NCBI GenBank assembly: GCA_937139605.1
Contig: CAKZQG010000006.1
Span: forward strand, 62,001-126,000
Source: an uncultured bacterium
GTDB lineage: Bacteria; DRYD01
Direction: 5' to 3'
DNA: 64,000 nt
In this document: one piece after another, positions 46,801 to 55,895 of the stretch
Numbering within the stretch: position 1 is the first letter of the stretch
Layout: every line of letters begins with the position of its first letter
The notes under the pieces: model-generated
The model's database searches: none
Told to the model about the DNA's origin: nothing
What the model saw: the letters and a program-made list of their open reading frames with translations, nothing else
Position numbers and translations under genes: made by a program

Positions 46801-47085
46801 CTAATTATTTTTTTTGGATGATTTAAAAGGGATAGAAGCAACCAAAGCGATTTTTTTATCATGTGTTTTAATTTGGAAATCCATAGATTCTACATCAACA
46901 TCACTGTACTTAGATATGACATTTATTAGATCTTCTTTAATTTTTTCAATAGTTTTATTATTACTTTCATTTCTATCTTGAACAATAATTAATTGTAGCC
47001 TTTCTTTAGCAATTTTAGATGAACTAACTTTGTAATCTTTTTTAAAGAAATTTATTATTTCTTGTAGCCATTCAGGTAAAGCCAT
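46801..47085 (-). CDS. minE: cell division topological specificity factor MinE
   Basis: MinE drives MinCD off the mid-cell membrane so that the Z-ring forms there. The 94-residue chain has the anti-MinCD helix near 19-34 (SSKIAKERLQLIIVQDRN), then the dimerisation domain with TIEKIKEDLINVISKYSDVD and VDVESMDFQIKTHDKKIAL. The N-terminal amphipathic start MALPEWLQEIINFFKKD probably binds membrane. GGGGGATG precedes the ATG. It is 16 bp after minD, in the usual minC-minD-minE order. Confidence 0.94.
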   Translation of the reverse strand: MALPEWLQEIINFFKKDYKVSSSKIAKERLQLIIVQDRNESNNKTIEKIKEDLINVISKYSDVDVESMDFQIKTHDKKIALVASIPFKSSKKNN

Positions 47086-47101
47086 AAATTACATCCCCCT
47101 A

Positions 47102-47923
47102 TTATGCTTTTCGTTTTATTCCAACTAAATTAACTAATTTTTCAATTAAACTGCCATCATTAAATGGATTTTCTACAGGTAAAGAAGGATCAACTAATCT
47201 TTTGGCAATATTAATAAAATATTTGGCTAATGGTTTAGTTTTACTTAGCACAACAGGTTCCCCATGATTAGTAGAAATAGTTATATATTCATCATCCGGA
47301 ATAATCCCTAATAGATCTATTTTTAAGGTTTCTAATACATCTTCAACTGATAACATTTGAGATTTTTTAACCATATGTTTCTTTAATCTATTAATAACCA
47401 ATTTAGGAGAGAATCTTTCTAAGGATTCTAAAGTAGCAATAACTCGATCTGCATCTCTAATAGAGGATAAATCAGGAGTAGTAACTACAATAGCTTCATC
47501 TGCAGCATAAACTGACATCTTAAATCCATGCTCAATACCTGCGGGACAATCTATAAAAACAAAATCAAAATCATTTTTTATTTCTTGTACAACATCTTTA
47601 AATCCCTGGGGATCAATATCTTCTTTTTGTTTAGTTTGAGGAGCAGGTAGTAAATATAGACTTCCTTGTGTAAATCTTTTATCTTTAATGAGAGCTTGCT
47701 TATAGCTTCTGCAGCGCCCTTCTATAACATCAGAAATATCAAATATTATTTTATTTTCTAAGCCTAAAACTAGATCTAAATTTCTAAGTCCAACATCTGC
47801 ATCAATAAGAACAACTTTATATCCCAAAAAAGCTAACGCTGCTCCTATGTTAGCGGTAACCGTTGTTTTGCCTACCCCACCTTTCCCCGAGGTTACCACA
47901 TATGCCTTAGTATTTTCCTTCAT
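47102..47923 (-). CDS. minD: septum site-determining ATPase MinD
   Basis: MinD, a ParA-family ATPase, carries MinC to the membrane poles. Of 273 residues, the deviant Walker A GKGGVGKT is near 13-20, VVLIDADVGLRNLDLVLGLE follows, then DFVFIDCPAGIEHGFKMSVY (Walker B) and VTTPDLSSIRDADRVIATLE. The C-terminal amphipathic membrane-targeting helix is LIEKLVNLVGIKRKA. Start is preceded by AAGGAGTTGG. It sits between minC and minE. The motif set separates it from Soj and other ParA paralogues. Confidence 0.96.
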   Translation of the reverse strand: MKENTKAYVVTSGKGGVGKTTVTANIGAALAFLGYKVVLIDADVGLRNLDLVLGLENKIIFDISDVIEGRCRSYKQALIKDKRFTQGSLYLLPAPQTKQKEDIDPQGFKDVVQEIKNDFDFVFIDCPAGIEHGFKMSVYAADEAIVVTTPDLSSIRDADRVIATLESLERFSPKLVINRLKKHMVKKSQMLSVEDVLETLKIDLLGIIPDDEYITISTNHGEPVVLSKTKPLAKYFINIAKRLVDPSLPVENPFNDGSLIEKLVNLVGIKRKA

Positions 47924-47958
47924 TTCCTAACCAACTCCTTTATTTTTTTTAAATTTAC

Positions 47959-48741
47959 TTAGTCTTTAATAATTTCCATAACAATAGATGAATTATTGAT
48001 TCTAAACAATACATTTTTAAAATCTTTCTTTTTATTTTTAAATAATTCTTCATTATATTCTCCAACTAAGTCAGCTATTCTAATAGTAGAGCTATTAAAG
48101 TTCAATGCGAATATAAATGCGTTGTAGTTTTTAGGATATCCACTATGTGCTATCCCCATAAGCTTACCTAATACAATTATATTATTACTACTTCTTATTT
48201 CAGCCCCAGGATTAACATTTCCTATTATTATTATACTTCTTTTATCTTCTATATAATTTCCACTTCTTAAATTTTTATTTATTATTAAAACATCACTATC
48301 ATTTAAATTATTTTTAAGGTTATTATCATTTAATTGATAAAATTCATTAAAATTTTTTTCAAAATTGTTAAAATTTACTTTATTAGTATGATTATTAACA
48401 TTATCTAATTTAGTTTTTGGGGTTAATTTATTGTTAGTATTGATAACAGAAGGTGCATCCACATTAATTCCATAACTAACAGAAATCATTTTGGTAATAG
48501 GGTTTGTACTTCTTATTGTATCAATATTTATTCCTAAATTATGAAAATTAATTAAAATGTTTTTAAATTCTATTTCATTTAACCCTAGATCCCCTAAATC
48601 AAGGATAACCATGTTATTACTTAAGAGTTCTTTAAGACCTTTATTAAATAATTCTATTAATTTAGAATTAATTAGTTCTAGGTTAATTTCAGTTAATTTA
48701 AATATAATTTTTCCTTTTTCTTGCTTTAAGGTAACAGCCAT
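47959..48741 (-). CDS. minC: septum site-determining inhibitor MinC
   Basis: MinC blocks FtsZ assembly away from mid-cell. The 260-residue chain has the N-terminal FtsZ-binding domain (about 1-105, KLIELFNKGLKELLSNNMVI, VILDLGDLGLNEIEF) and an Asn-rich linker of about 50 residues. The C-terminal beta-helix has RSIIIIGNVNPGAEIRSSNN, IIVLGKLMGIAHSGYPKNY and FNSSTIRIADLVGEY, the part that binds MinD. The linker is longer and more Asn-rich than usual. It lies 2 bp after the LON-domain gene and 35 bp ahead of minD. Confidence 0.92.
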   Translation of the reverse strand: MAVTLKQEKGKIIFKLTEINLELINSKLIELFNKGLKELLSNNMVILDLGDLGLNEIEFKNILINFHNLGINIDTIRSTNPITKMISVSYGINVDAPSVINTNNKLTPKTKLDNVNNHTNKVNFNNFEKNFNEFYQLNDNNLKNNLNDSDVLIINKNLRSGNYIEDKRSIIIIGNVNPGAEIRSSNNIIVLGKLMGIAHSGYPKNYNAFIFALNFNSSTIRIADLVGEYNEELFKNKKKDFKNVLFRINNSSIVMEIIKD

Positions 48742-48743
48742 AA

Positions 48744-49373
48744 TTAATTAAAATAGAAAGTAAATATTAGTGGTTTATTAATGAAATTATGAAGTACAAT
48801 ATTTTTAGCGGGCCATCTTTTTAAGATTTCTTGAATTAATTCAATTAATTTATAAGCTCTTTTAATGCAATCTTCTTGGGATAATAATTCTTGCTTTATA
48901 GAAGCTTTTACTCTTATTATAGAAGCTAACAAATCAGTTAAAGTACATAAATCTTTTTTATACATACTTTCATAATAAGAATTCACATTTAGGATACCTA
49001 TATAGTTTTTGGCAACGTTTAATAAATTTGTTTTTAATTCCTCTTCATTTATTGGAATCTTTTTTTCTTCTAAGATTTTAAAGTTAGATGAATAAGGATA
49101 AATATCTTCAAAATCAACTTCAAAAACTTTTACTCTTTTAAATGCTTTTAGTTGTATAATAAAAGTATTAGCGTATAATTTTTGAACACTAATTACTTCA
49201 CATAAACATCCATAATCATAAAAATTATATTTATCATCTTTAACCAATAAACTTATAAATCTCCAATTATGAGTTATATTATTTGCCAATTTTTCATCGT
49301 TAAGAACTAAACCCACAATATTTCCAGGAAATAATACTATATTTGTTAATGGTAAGATATATAATTTATCCAT
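48744..49373 (-). CDS. LON substrate-binding (LAN) domain protein
   Basis: A stand-alone Lon N-terminal (PUA-like) domain of 209 residues without ATPase or protease. It starts DKLYILPLTNIVLFPGNIVG, as all such domains do, then YGCLCEVISVQKLYANTFII, LKAFKRVKVFEVDFEDIYPY and a helical bundle with TDLLASIIRVKASIKQELL. Stand-alone LON domain proteins are common but their function is largely unknown, perhaps binding unfolded chains or ligands. It overlaps no other gene, lies 2 bp ahead of minC, and heads the min operon. No ribosome-binding site is obvious. Confidence 0.85.
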   Translation of the reverse strand: MDKLYILPLTNIVLFPGNIVGLVLNDEKLANNITHNWRFISLLVKDDKYNFYDYGCLCEVISVQKLYANTFIIQLKAFKRVKVFEVDFEDIYPYSSNFKILEEKKIPINEEELKTNLLNVAKNYIGILNVNSYYESMYKKDLCTLTDLLASIIRVKASIKQELLSQEDCIKRAYKLIELIQEILKRWPAKNIVLHNFINKPLIFTFYFN

Positions 49374-49455
49374 AGAAATTCTATTAATTTTATATCCTAT
49401 TTTTTAATATTCCCTTTTATTAATTTCAATAAAATATTTTTATTTCCTTTTAGGA

Positions 49456-50397
49456 TTACTTTTTATTTTTGTATCTATTTTTCATAATAAATTCTTTTAT
49501 TTTACTTTCTAAGTTTTCATTAGTTAAATAACTTATATATAATGAATTATTTTTGATAGCGATATTTTGAATAGAGTTATATTTATTAGTAATTTTTTGT
49601 TTAAAAATTTCTCTTATTTTTTCGTTTGATAAGTTAAAAGTTTTTGCTTTTTTAGTAATAGGATCTAGTAGCGTAACAGTACCTACAATAGGTAAATCAA
49701 ATTCAGCAGGATCTCCTATTTTAATTAAAAATAGTTCATTTCCTTTTTTTACAAAATAATTAAATAGTAAAGAAATCTTTGGTATTTCAAAATCATCTAT
49801 ATCTACAAAATCAGAAACAAAAAATAAAATGGAAGTCCTTTTTAAAAATTGATTTATTTTACTTATTAAATTCAGTATATTATTAGAAGCTCCTAAGTAT
49901 TTTTCTTTATTTTTAAAAAAGTCTTTATAAATATTATTTAAAAAATGAAGAATCTTATAGTTATTAGCTAAATTTTTAGATGGTTTAAAATAAGAGAACT
50001 CTTTTTTAAAAGAAACAAAAGCCCCCAATCTTTCATTTAAAGAATGTGCTAAATTTATAATGAAAGCTACAATCTCTATTAATAATTCTATCTTTAATTT
50101 ATTTTTAGTACCAAAAAATAAAGTAGAACTTAAATCAATACAAACAAATACAGGTATTTCTCTCTCTTCTTGAAAATTTCTTACAAATAATTGATTATAT
50201 CTTGCGCTAACGTTCCAGTCTATATATCTCGGGTCATCACCAGGGATATATTCTCTTACATCAACGAACTCAACTCCACTACCCTTAAATATCGATCTAT
50301 TACTACCAAATATTAATCTATTACTATATTTTTTTGTAAGTTTAAGATAAAAGGTAGGTAAATTTTCTATAAATTTTAAAGAAAAATTATTTTCCAT
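49456..50397 (-). CDS. DUF58 family protein
   Basis: A full DUF58 protein, 313 residues, of the group often found with MoxR ATPases and von Willebrand A proteins in stress or cell-surface operons. Signature blocks are GSGVEFVDVREYIPGDDPRY and DWNVSARYNQLFVRNFQEER, then VFVCIDLSSTLFFGTKNKLK, a partial metal-site motif (DLSST), and LFFVSDFVDIDDFEIPKISL near 200. No membrane helix, unlike the broken paralogue at 45791-46794. The gene lies upstream of the LON-domain gene by 82 bp. Neither MoxR nor a vWA membrane protein lies in the window. Confidence 0.88.
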   Translation of the reverse strand: MENNFSLKFIENLPTFYLKLTKKYSNRLIFGSNRSIFKGSGVEFVDVREYIPGDDPRYIDWNVSARYNQLFVRNFQEEREIPVFVCIDLSSTLFFGTKNKLKIELLIEIVAFIINLAHSLNERLGAFVSFKKEFSYFKPSKNLANNYKILHFLNNIYKDFFKNKEKYLGASNNILNLISKINQFLKRTSILFFVSDFVDIDDFEIPKISLLFNYFVKKGNELFLIKIGDPAEFDLPIVGTVTLLDPITKKAKTFNLSNEKIREIFKQKITNKYNSIQNIAIKNNSLYISYLTNENLESKIKEFIMKNRYKNKK

Positions 50398-50471
50398 CTT
50401 TTTTGAAAATAGATTATTAAAATAATTTTCTTTCTTTGATAAAATTCTCTTATTTTAAAATTTATTCCTTT

Positions 50472-50519
50472 ATATATTAAAATATACTCTAAATAATATA
50501 TTAAAATATACTCTAAATA
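50472..50519. repeat. 24-bp unit in two exact tandem copies
   Basis: Positions 50472-50495 are repeated without change at 50496-50519, in the spacer between the unknown gene at 50524 and the DUF58 gene. The repeated 24-mer is A+T-rich with one CTCT core. It lies about 75-125 bp upstream of the DUF58 start, so it may double a promoter or binding site, or be a plain slippage product. Confidence 0.85.
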
Positions 50520-50523
50520 GGAT

Positions 50524-51321
50524 TTATTTTAATAAATTATTTAATTTTTTAACTAAATTTATTAAAAATTCTCTAAATTTAGAATTGTTCATAAATATTA
50601 ATTGTAAAGCATTAACAATAGGCATAACTGGTAAAGTATAAGGTAAAATAGAGTTAAAATATAATGAGTAATTTAAAATAGTAGATATACTAGAAAATAT
50701 ATAATCTCCTTTTTGGATGTCAGAAAATTTAGATGAATTTTTAAAAATAAGATATCCTTTTATAGGTATTAATATAGAAGACATAATAATACCTACTAAT
50801 GGCATACCTAAAATTAAGCCAATTCCTCCCAAAGCTCCAATTAAATCAACTATTCCAAGATATTTATAGGATTTATCATTAGTATTTATTCCTGCATTAA
50901 TTTCTGCTATCCCATTAACAACTCCTTTAAAAGCACCTATAAATACTCCTAAACTTTTAATAAAGTAAGAAAAAGTACCTACACTAGGAATATTAGTCTC
51001 ACTAATTATATTAGTAAAAAACTTAGGTTCTATTTTCCTAGAAGATAACATCTTTAGGAATTCACTAAAATACGAACTAAACTTTCCACTCTCAAATATA
51101 TAAGTTACCCTTGAAAAAGGATCAATTAAATCAGTTAGACTAAGTCTTGCTTTTAAATTATCTGCAAATTTCTTATCTATTTTCCTTAAAAAATTACTAT
51201 CTTTATTAATTTTTATATTATCTTTTAAGGCATTTCCTAATTTATCAATTGGCAAATTATATTTATAACCAAAATCTTTGTTATTTAATTTATTATTAAA
51301 ATTTATCTTGCTTAACAACAT
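50524..51321 (-). CDS. unknown protein with Gly-rich hydrophobic core
   Basis: No family match. The 265-residue chain has a basic N-terminal third (LRKIDKKFADNLKARLSL), then a region of small and hydrophobic residues between about 125 and 185: VGTFSYFIKSLGVFIGAFKG, VDLIGALGGIGLILG and VGIIMSSILIPIKGYLIF. These could form two or three membrane helices or a buried helical hairpin; the rest (HYS-poor, LPYTLPVMPIVNALQL) is also hydrophobic. There is no signal peptide. It starts the minus-strand block and is divergent from the bpsA gene, with a 163-bp spacer. Function unknown. Confidence 0.6.
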   Translation of the reverse strand: MLLSKINFNNKLNNKDFGYKYNLPIDKLGNALKDNIKINKDSNFLRKIDKKFADNLKARLSLTDLIDPFSRVTYIFESGKFSSYFSEFLKMLSSRKIEPKFFTNIISETNIPSVGTFSYFIKSLGVFIGAFKGVVNGIAEINAGINTNDKSYKYLGIVDLIGALGGIGLILGMPLVGIIMSSILIPIKGYLIFKNSSKFSDIQKGDYIFSSISTILNYSLYFNSILPYTLPVMPIVNALQLIFMNNSKFREFLINLVKKLNNLLK

Positions 51322-51484
51322 AATAGCTTATCTTTTTATTATTTATTTAAAAAATTAAATAATGAAATATTTATGAGCAAGTTAAGAATGTAAAAAAAAG
51401 GTTAAAAATTAAAATATATAGAATAATAATATTAGATTAGATTATTTCATTAAAATAAGAAATTACAAATAAAAGGGTGATAAC

Positions 51485-52552
51485 ATGAAAGAATTAACAA
51501 TATTAAATACTAAAACAGATTATATAATATTAAGATTTTTATCACAAAATCCCGCATCATATTGGGATTTATTATTAAATTCTTTTGATAATAGTATAAA
51601 TACAATAAACTCAATTGAAAAATTACTAAAAGAAAACTTAATAAAATATGAAAATAATTATTTTAGTTTAACAGAAAAAGGAAAAGAGTTAGTAAAAAAA
51701 ATATTAAAGACTCAATATAAAGATGTAATATGTAAAGAATGTAATGGTAAAGGTTTAAAAATAACTGAATATTTTAAAGATATTTTAAGTAAGTTTTTAG
51801 AATTAACAAAAGATAGACCGCATGCTATTCCTGAGTTTGATCAAGGAGTAGTTGAACCTATTACTCTTATTTCAAGAGTAATTTTTATGTATTATAAAGG
51901 AGATATTGAGAATAAAGATATAGTACTAATAGGAGATGATGATTTAACTTCTATTATACTAGCTTTATCTAATTTACCTAATAATATTTTAGTTTTAGAA
52001 GCTGATAAAAGATTGGTAGATTATATTAATAATAAATCTAAAGAACTTAATTTAAATAGCTTAAAAGCGGTAGTTTATAACGTAGAAGATCCAGTTAATG
52101 AAGAATATCTAGGTAAATTTGATACGTTTCTAACTGATCCTGTTGAAACAATAGAAGGAATAACATTATTTATATCCCGTGGAGTTAGTATGTTAAAAGA
52201 GGAAGGAGTAGTATATTTTGGGCTAACTCACTTAGAAGCATCCTATAAAAAATGGCATAAAATCCATTCTAATCTATATTCTATGAATTTAGTTATAACA
52301 GATTTACTGGATAAATTCCAATTATATGATTTAAATCCAGAAGATATAGTAAATAAGGGATATAGAGTATATACAGAAGCAGTTAATAAATTAGGGATAA
52401 AACCAGATAAACCTACAAAGCCTTGGTACAACTCAGCTTTCCATAGATTAATTTTAGTAGATAAACCTAATCCTTACTACCCTTACAATAAGCAAATAAA
52501 ATTAGAAAGAAATTTATATTATGATAATGAAGCCTATGTAACTCTTTATTAA
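51485..52552 (+). CDS. bpsA: branched-chain polyamine synthase BpsA
   Basis: BpsA transfers aminopropyl groups to spermidine to make N4-branched polyamines that stabilise nucleic acids, known from thermophiles. The 355-residue chain begins with a winged-helix domain (1-75). A CKEC pair near 83 follows. The catalytic domain shows DIVLIGDDDLTSIILALS, where the GDDD acids bind polyamine, NILVLEADKRLVDYINNKS, FDTFLTDPVETIEG, and GVVYFGLTHLEASYKKWHKI. The C-terminal tail ends PYYPYNKQIKLERNLYYDNE. It is plus-strand and leads the last block, with AAAAGGGTGATAAC before the ATG. DUF43/methyltransferase is the older label for this family. Other polyamine genes are not in the window. Confidence 0.88.
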   Translation: MKELTILNTKTDYIILRFLSQNPASYWDLLLNSFDNSINTINSIEKLLKENLIKYENNYFSLTEKGKELVKKILKTQYKDVICKECNGKGLKITEYFKDILSKFLELTKDRPHAIPEFDQGVVEPITLISRVIFMYYKGDIENKDIVLIGDDDLTSIILALSNLPNNILVLEADKRLVDYINNKSKELNLNSLKAVVYNVEDPVNEEYLGKFDTFLTDPVETIEGITLFISRGVSMLKEEGVVYFGLTHLEASYKKWHKIHSNLYSMNLVITDLLDKFQLYDLNPEDIVNKGYRVYTEAVNKLGIKPDKPTKPWYNSAFHRLILVDKPNPYYPYNKQIKLERNLYYDNEAYVTLY

Positions 52553-52595
52553 AATTATAAAAATAAAATTATAAAAAAACATATAAAAAAATCCT

Positions 52596-53435
52596 ATGAT
52601 GCTAAATACTTTAAAACGTGTAAATTTAATAAACTTAATTAATATAAACATAATAAAACTACTTAAAACTATATGCTTTAATGATACTGATCTCTTAGAA
52701 GATATATCTACAAACAAAAGGGATCTTAATATATTTATAATTGATTTTACAAAGTTAGGTGGATTTTTACAAATGAAAATAGATGAATATTTATTTAAAA
52801 ACTTTGATTATTTTAACAATTATTTAAACGATATTTTATTGATAAGATTTTATCAATTTTCAAATAACACAATTACAATAGGTAAATTACAAAAAATTAA
52901 TGAAGAAATAATTAAAGAAAATAAAGAGTATTTAATAGTTAGAAGAATAACGGGTGGAAAAGCTGTATATCATATTCCCAAAAAAGACTTAACTTTTAGC
53001 GTAATAGCTAATACAAATATATTTAAAAAAATTAATTTTAATAATGAAAATATTCTAAATTTCATTCATAAATTTTTTAATAATTTAGTAAAAGAAACAT
53101 TATTTTCATTAAATATAAATTTAAATAAATCTGATACTCTTAATAAAGAGAATAAAGATATATTAAATGAGAGATTAATGCGGTTTGATTGTTTTGCTAA
53201 GCCTATGGATTTTGAATTAGTTTATAATAACCAAAAGATAGTAGGTACAGCTATTAAAATAGATAATACTAAATTTATTTTACAAGCTAATATTAAATTA
53301 TATTTAATAAATGAATCTATAATTAATCAAGAATTTATAGATAAATTTATCCAGATTTTTTATATTAATTTATATAAAAATTTTTCAGAAAATTTAGCAA
53401 ATATTAGCAATAGTTTCTTATCTTCTATAAAATAG
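52596..53435 (+). CDS. lipoate-protein ligase A-like protein
   Basis: A BPL/LplA-fold protein of 279 residues, likely attaching lipoate or octanoate to a carrier domain such as GcvH. RFYQFSNNTITIGKLQKINE and YLIVRRITGGKAVYHIPKKD are the family start, with the RR(x)TGG motif and a His, then DLTFSVIANTN. The second half shows CFAKPMDFELVYNNQKIVGT, with KxVGxA-like KIVGTAI. The first 48 residues, before FIIDFTKLGGFLQMKIDEYL, are not typical and may mean that the true start is internal. The family also includes octanoyltransferases. A gcvPB gene is 2.4 kb downstream, in keeping with glycine cleavage. Confidence 0.8.
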   Translation: MMLNTLKRVNLINLININIIKLLKTICFNDTDLLEDISTNKRDLNIFIIDFTKLGGFLQMKIDEYLFKNFDYFNNYLNDILLIRFYQFSNNTITIGKLQKINEEIIKENKEYLIVRRITGGKAVYHIPKKDLTFSVIANTNIFKKINFNNENILNFIHKFFNNLVKETLFSLNINLNKSDTLNKENKDILNERLMRFDCFAKPMDFELVYNNQKIVGTAIKIDNTKFILQANIKLYLINESIINQEFIDKFIQIFYINLYKNFSENLANISNSFLSSIK

Positions 53436-53501
53436 AAATCTTTACAAAATAGAGTTTAATAACCTAAGGAGTAATAGAGTAAAATTGCTTAAAATTTAAA
53501 T

Positions 53502-54398
53502 ATGATTTATTTTTTATTATTTTATAATTCTCTTAATATTGATTTTAAAAATTCATATGAATTTTATAATAACTTAGTTAACTATGTATCTAGAAACGGC
53601 AATGTTTTAAATTCCTTAAATACAGAAAGAATTAATTTTTTAGGTGTATATGATGTTATAAAAGATATAGAGAATTTTAATAATATTGAAAAATTAATAA
53701 CGAAAGAGGATAAGATTTTTTTATTTACTTTAGGTGGTGACGGAACTTTATTTAATTCGTTATCATTAATAAAAAAAAAGTTTAATTCAGATTTAAGTAT
53801 TTTTGTATTTCCTATAAATTTTGGGAGTAAAGGGTTCTATTGTTTTTATAATAAAAAACTAATCAATGATATCCCTAATTTTTTAGAATTAATTATTGAT
53901 GATTATAAACAATCTAAATTTTTAAAAGGTTTTTTTTTAAAATTGGTATTAAAAGATAAAATAGAATATTTTATAGGGGATATTGTTATAAAAAATAAAA
54001 TTTCTCATAAACCTACAAAAATAAAGTATTATATAAATAATTGTATTAATTATATAGAAGAATTAGCGGATGGGTTATTAATATTTTCTAAATTTGGTAG
54101 TACTGGTTATTTTTTATCTCTATATGGAATTTTTATAGATTTAGATATAGATGATTTAATTGGAATAACATTTATAGCTCCACATTCTATTAAATATAAA
54201 CCCCAGATATTTAAAAACAAGGAAATATATATAGAAAATATTGATAAAAATGAGCTAATTATAATAAAAGACGGATTAATTTTAAATGATTTTATACATT
54301 ATCAAGAAAAAATTAAAGTTGAATTGGATAATTCCTTTTTTTATTTAATGGGTAAAACCAATATATTTGATAAATGGTATAAAACTTTTTACATTTAA
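53502..54398 (+). CDS. nadK: NAD kinase
   Basis: NAD kinase makes NADP+ from NAD+ and ATP or polyphosphate. Of 298 residues, LGGDGTLFNSLSLIKKK carries the GGDGT motif at 78-82. NFGSKGFYCFYN is the altered NxGxLGFL loop, and ELADGLLIFSKFGSTGYFLS the nucleotide site with DGLxxxxxxGSTGY. ITFIAPHSIKYKPQ is the SISPHS-like block. The sequence is strongly biased to Asn, Lys and Ile, and some positions are relaxed. The start is ATG 53502 with no clear ribosome-binding site. It follows the ligase gene by 66 bp and precedes the propeller protein by 12 bp. Confidence 0.92.
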   Translation: MIYFLLFYNSLNIDFKNSYEFYNNLVNYVSRNGNVLNSLNTERINFLGVYDVIKDIENFNNIEKLITKEDKIFLFTLGGDGTLFNSLSLIKKKFNSDLSIFVFPINFGSKGFYCFYNKKLINDIPNFLELIIDDYKQSKFLKGFFLKLVLKDKIEYFIGDIVIKNKISHKPTKIKYYINNCINYIEELADGLLIFSKFGSTGYFLSLYGIFIDLDIDDLIGITFIAPHSIKYKPQIFKNKEIYIENIDKNELIIIKDGLILNDFIHYQEKIKVELDNSFFYLMGKTNIFDKWYKTFYI

Positions 54399-54410
54399 AT
54401 TATATAAAAA

Positions 54411-55859
54411 ATGATAAAAAAACTAAAAAATATTAACGAATTTTTTAAACTAAAATTCCTACCATTAAATACTAATCTTTTATTTCATTTAAATAATAAT
54501 AAAACTTTCTTATTTTTCAATTTAGAAATATATAATATCCCATTTTTATTAAATTTAAAAAAAATATTAAAAGAATATAATGTAAATATTGATTTAATTT
54601 CAATAATTTTTCACAAAGTAAAAAATTATGAAGAGTATTTAGTATATGACTTAGATATTCCCATTTATATTTTATTTGATATTTTTGAAATTACTTTTTA
54701 TAAAAATAATAAACAATATTTATTAACTAATAAAAACTTTAAATTAGAGATAATAGATATTGAAACAGATCTAATTTTAAAGCCTATTATTTTTGGATTT
54801 AATGATAATAATGAAATATTTTTTATAACTGAAGAAAATTTTGAAAATTTTTTAATAAATGAAATTTTTTTATTTAATAACCCTAATATTAGTAATTTCA
54901 GTAATAACAATTACATATTAAATAGAAAAAACATTATAGATTTCAAGATAGAAAATAATTTAATTTTAGTTTTATTATATAATAATTTTAGCAGTTATTT
55001 ACATTTTTTTGATTTAGATTTTAATTTAAAATATACTATGGAATTTAGTAATGATTTTATTTCTTTTGATAGTTTTTATTTAAATAACAAAGAATTTATT
55101 TTAACTATTTATTCTATGTTAAATAAAAAAATAATTTTTTATAAAATTTTAATTGAAAGTAATAATATCAAAGTGATAAATCAAAAAGAATTTAAATCAA
55201 AAATAGATGATATAATTTATGTAAAATTAGTTAATAATTTTGTTATATTAAGTTCTTTTAATAGGATTTATTTTTATAGAATAGTTCCAGAAAGTAAGCA
55301 ATTAATTAATATTTTTGAAGAAGATACTAATTTATTTCCTTATAATGTTTCAGGTTATAATACTTCTTTTGATAAAAAAATAGTGGATGGTCAATGGAGA
55401 GAAACTATATGGGGAAATATTAAAGACATTACAATAAATGAAAATATTATTTTTGTTAGTGATAATCAATATTCAGATATAAGGTATTTAGATATAAATA
55501 CTGGTAAAAGTTATCATATTAAAATAAAAGGAATAAATAATTATGAAAATATAAAAGGGAAAATCTTATCTATCTTTTATTTTAATAATTATAATGAAAA
55601 TACTGATACTTTATTTTTTATAGATTCATTATTTAAAAAGATAAGATTTCTTTATAATAATTATACTTATAGTTTATTTTATGATGAAGAGATATATAAT
55701 TTTTCAAAAATACGAATTTTAGGTTATAAATCAGAAAATCTTATTCTTTATAATACAAATTCAAGTATCAAAAAAATAAAATTCCCTAATATAAAACTCT
55801 TAGTTAATAATAATTCTGAGCTAATTAATTTTATTCAAAAAGAGGAAATTAAGATATAA
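54411..55859 (+). CDS. unknown protein, thioredoxin-like N-domain plus NHL-like propeller
   Basis: A 482-residue protein of two parts. The N-terminal 130 residues look like a thioredoxin fold that has lost the CxxC: LEIYNIPFLLNLKKILKEYN, VNIDLISIIFHK, VYDLDIPIYILFDIF. The rest is a beta-propeller, best seen in the segment DGQWRETIWGNIKDITINEN, IFVSDNQYSDIRYLDINTGK, and repeated Phe/Ile strand turns. This resembles NHLRC2-type proteins (thioredoxin-NHL), but with very low similarity. There is no signal peptide, so it is probably cytoplasmic. It follows nadK by 12 bp. Its function, perhaps protein binding, is unknown. Confidence 0.55.
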   Translation: MIKKLKNINEFFKLKFLPLNTNLLFHLNNNKTFLFFNLEIYNIPFLLNLKKILKEYNVNIDLISIIFHKVKNYEEYLVYDLDIPIYILFDIFEITFYKNNKQYLLTNKNFKLEIIDIETDLILKPIIFGFNDNNEIFFITEENFENFLINEIFLFNNPNISNFSNNNYILNRKNIIDFKIENNLILVLLYNNFSSYLHFFDLDFNLKYTMEFSNDFISFDSFYLNNKEFILTIYSMLNKKIIFYKILIESNNIKVINQKEFKSKIDDIIYVKLVNNFVILSSFNRIYFYRIVPESKQLINIFEEDTNLFPYNVSGYNTSFDKKIVDGQWRETIWGNIKDITINENIIFVSDNQYSDIRYLDINTGKSYHIKIKGINNYENIKGKILSIFYFNNYNENTDTLFFIDSLFKKIRFLYNNYTYSLFYDEEIYNFSKIRILGYKSENLILYNTNSSIKKIKFPNIKLLVNNNSELINFIQKEEIKI

Positions 55860-55895
55860 AAATTAATGATATAATATAAAAGGGGTTGAATTAAT

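Noticed and set aside
51322..51484. Possible replication origin at the divergence of the large minus and plus blocks
   Set aside because: No DnaA boxes (TTATNCACA) were seen and no dnaA, dnaN or gyrB lies nearby; a divergent promoter region is enough to explain it.
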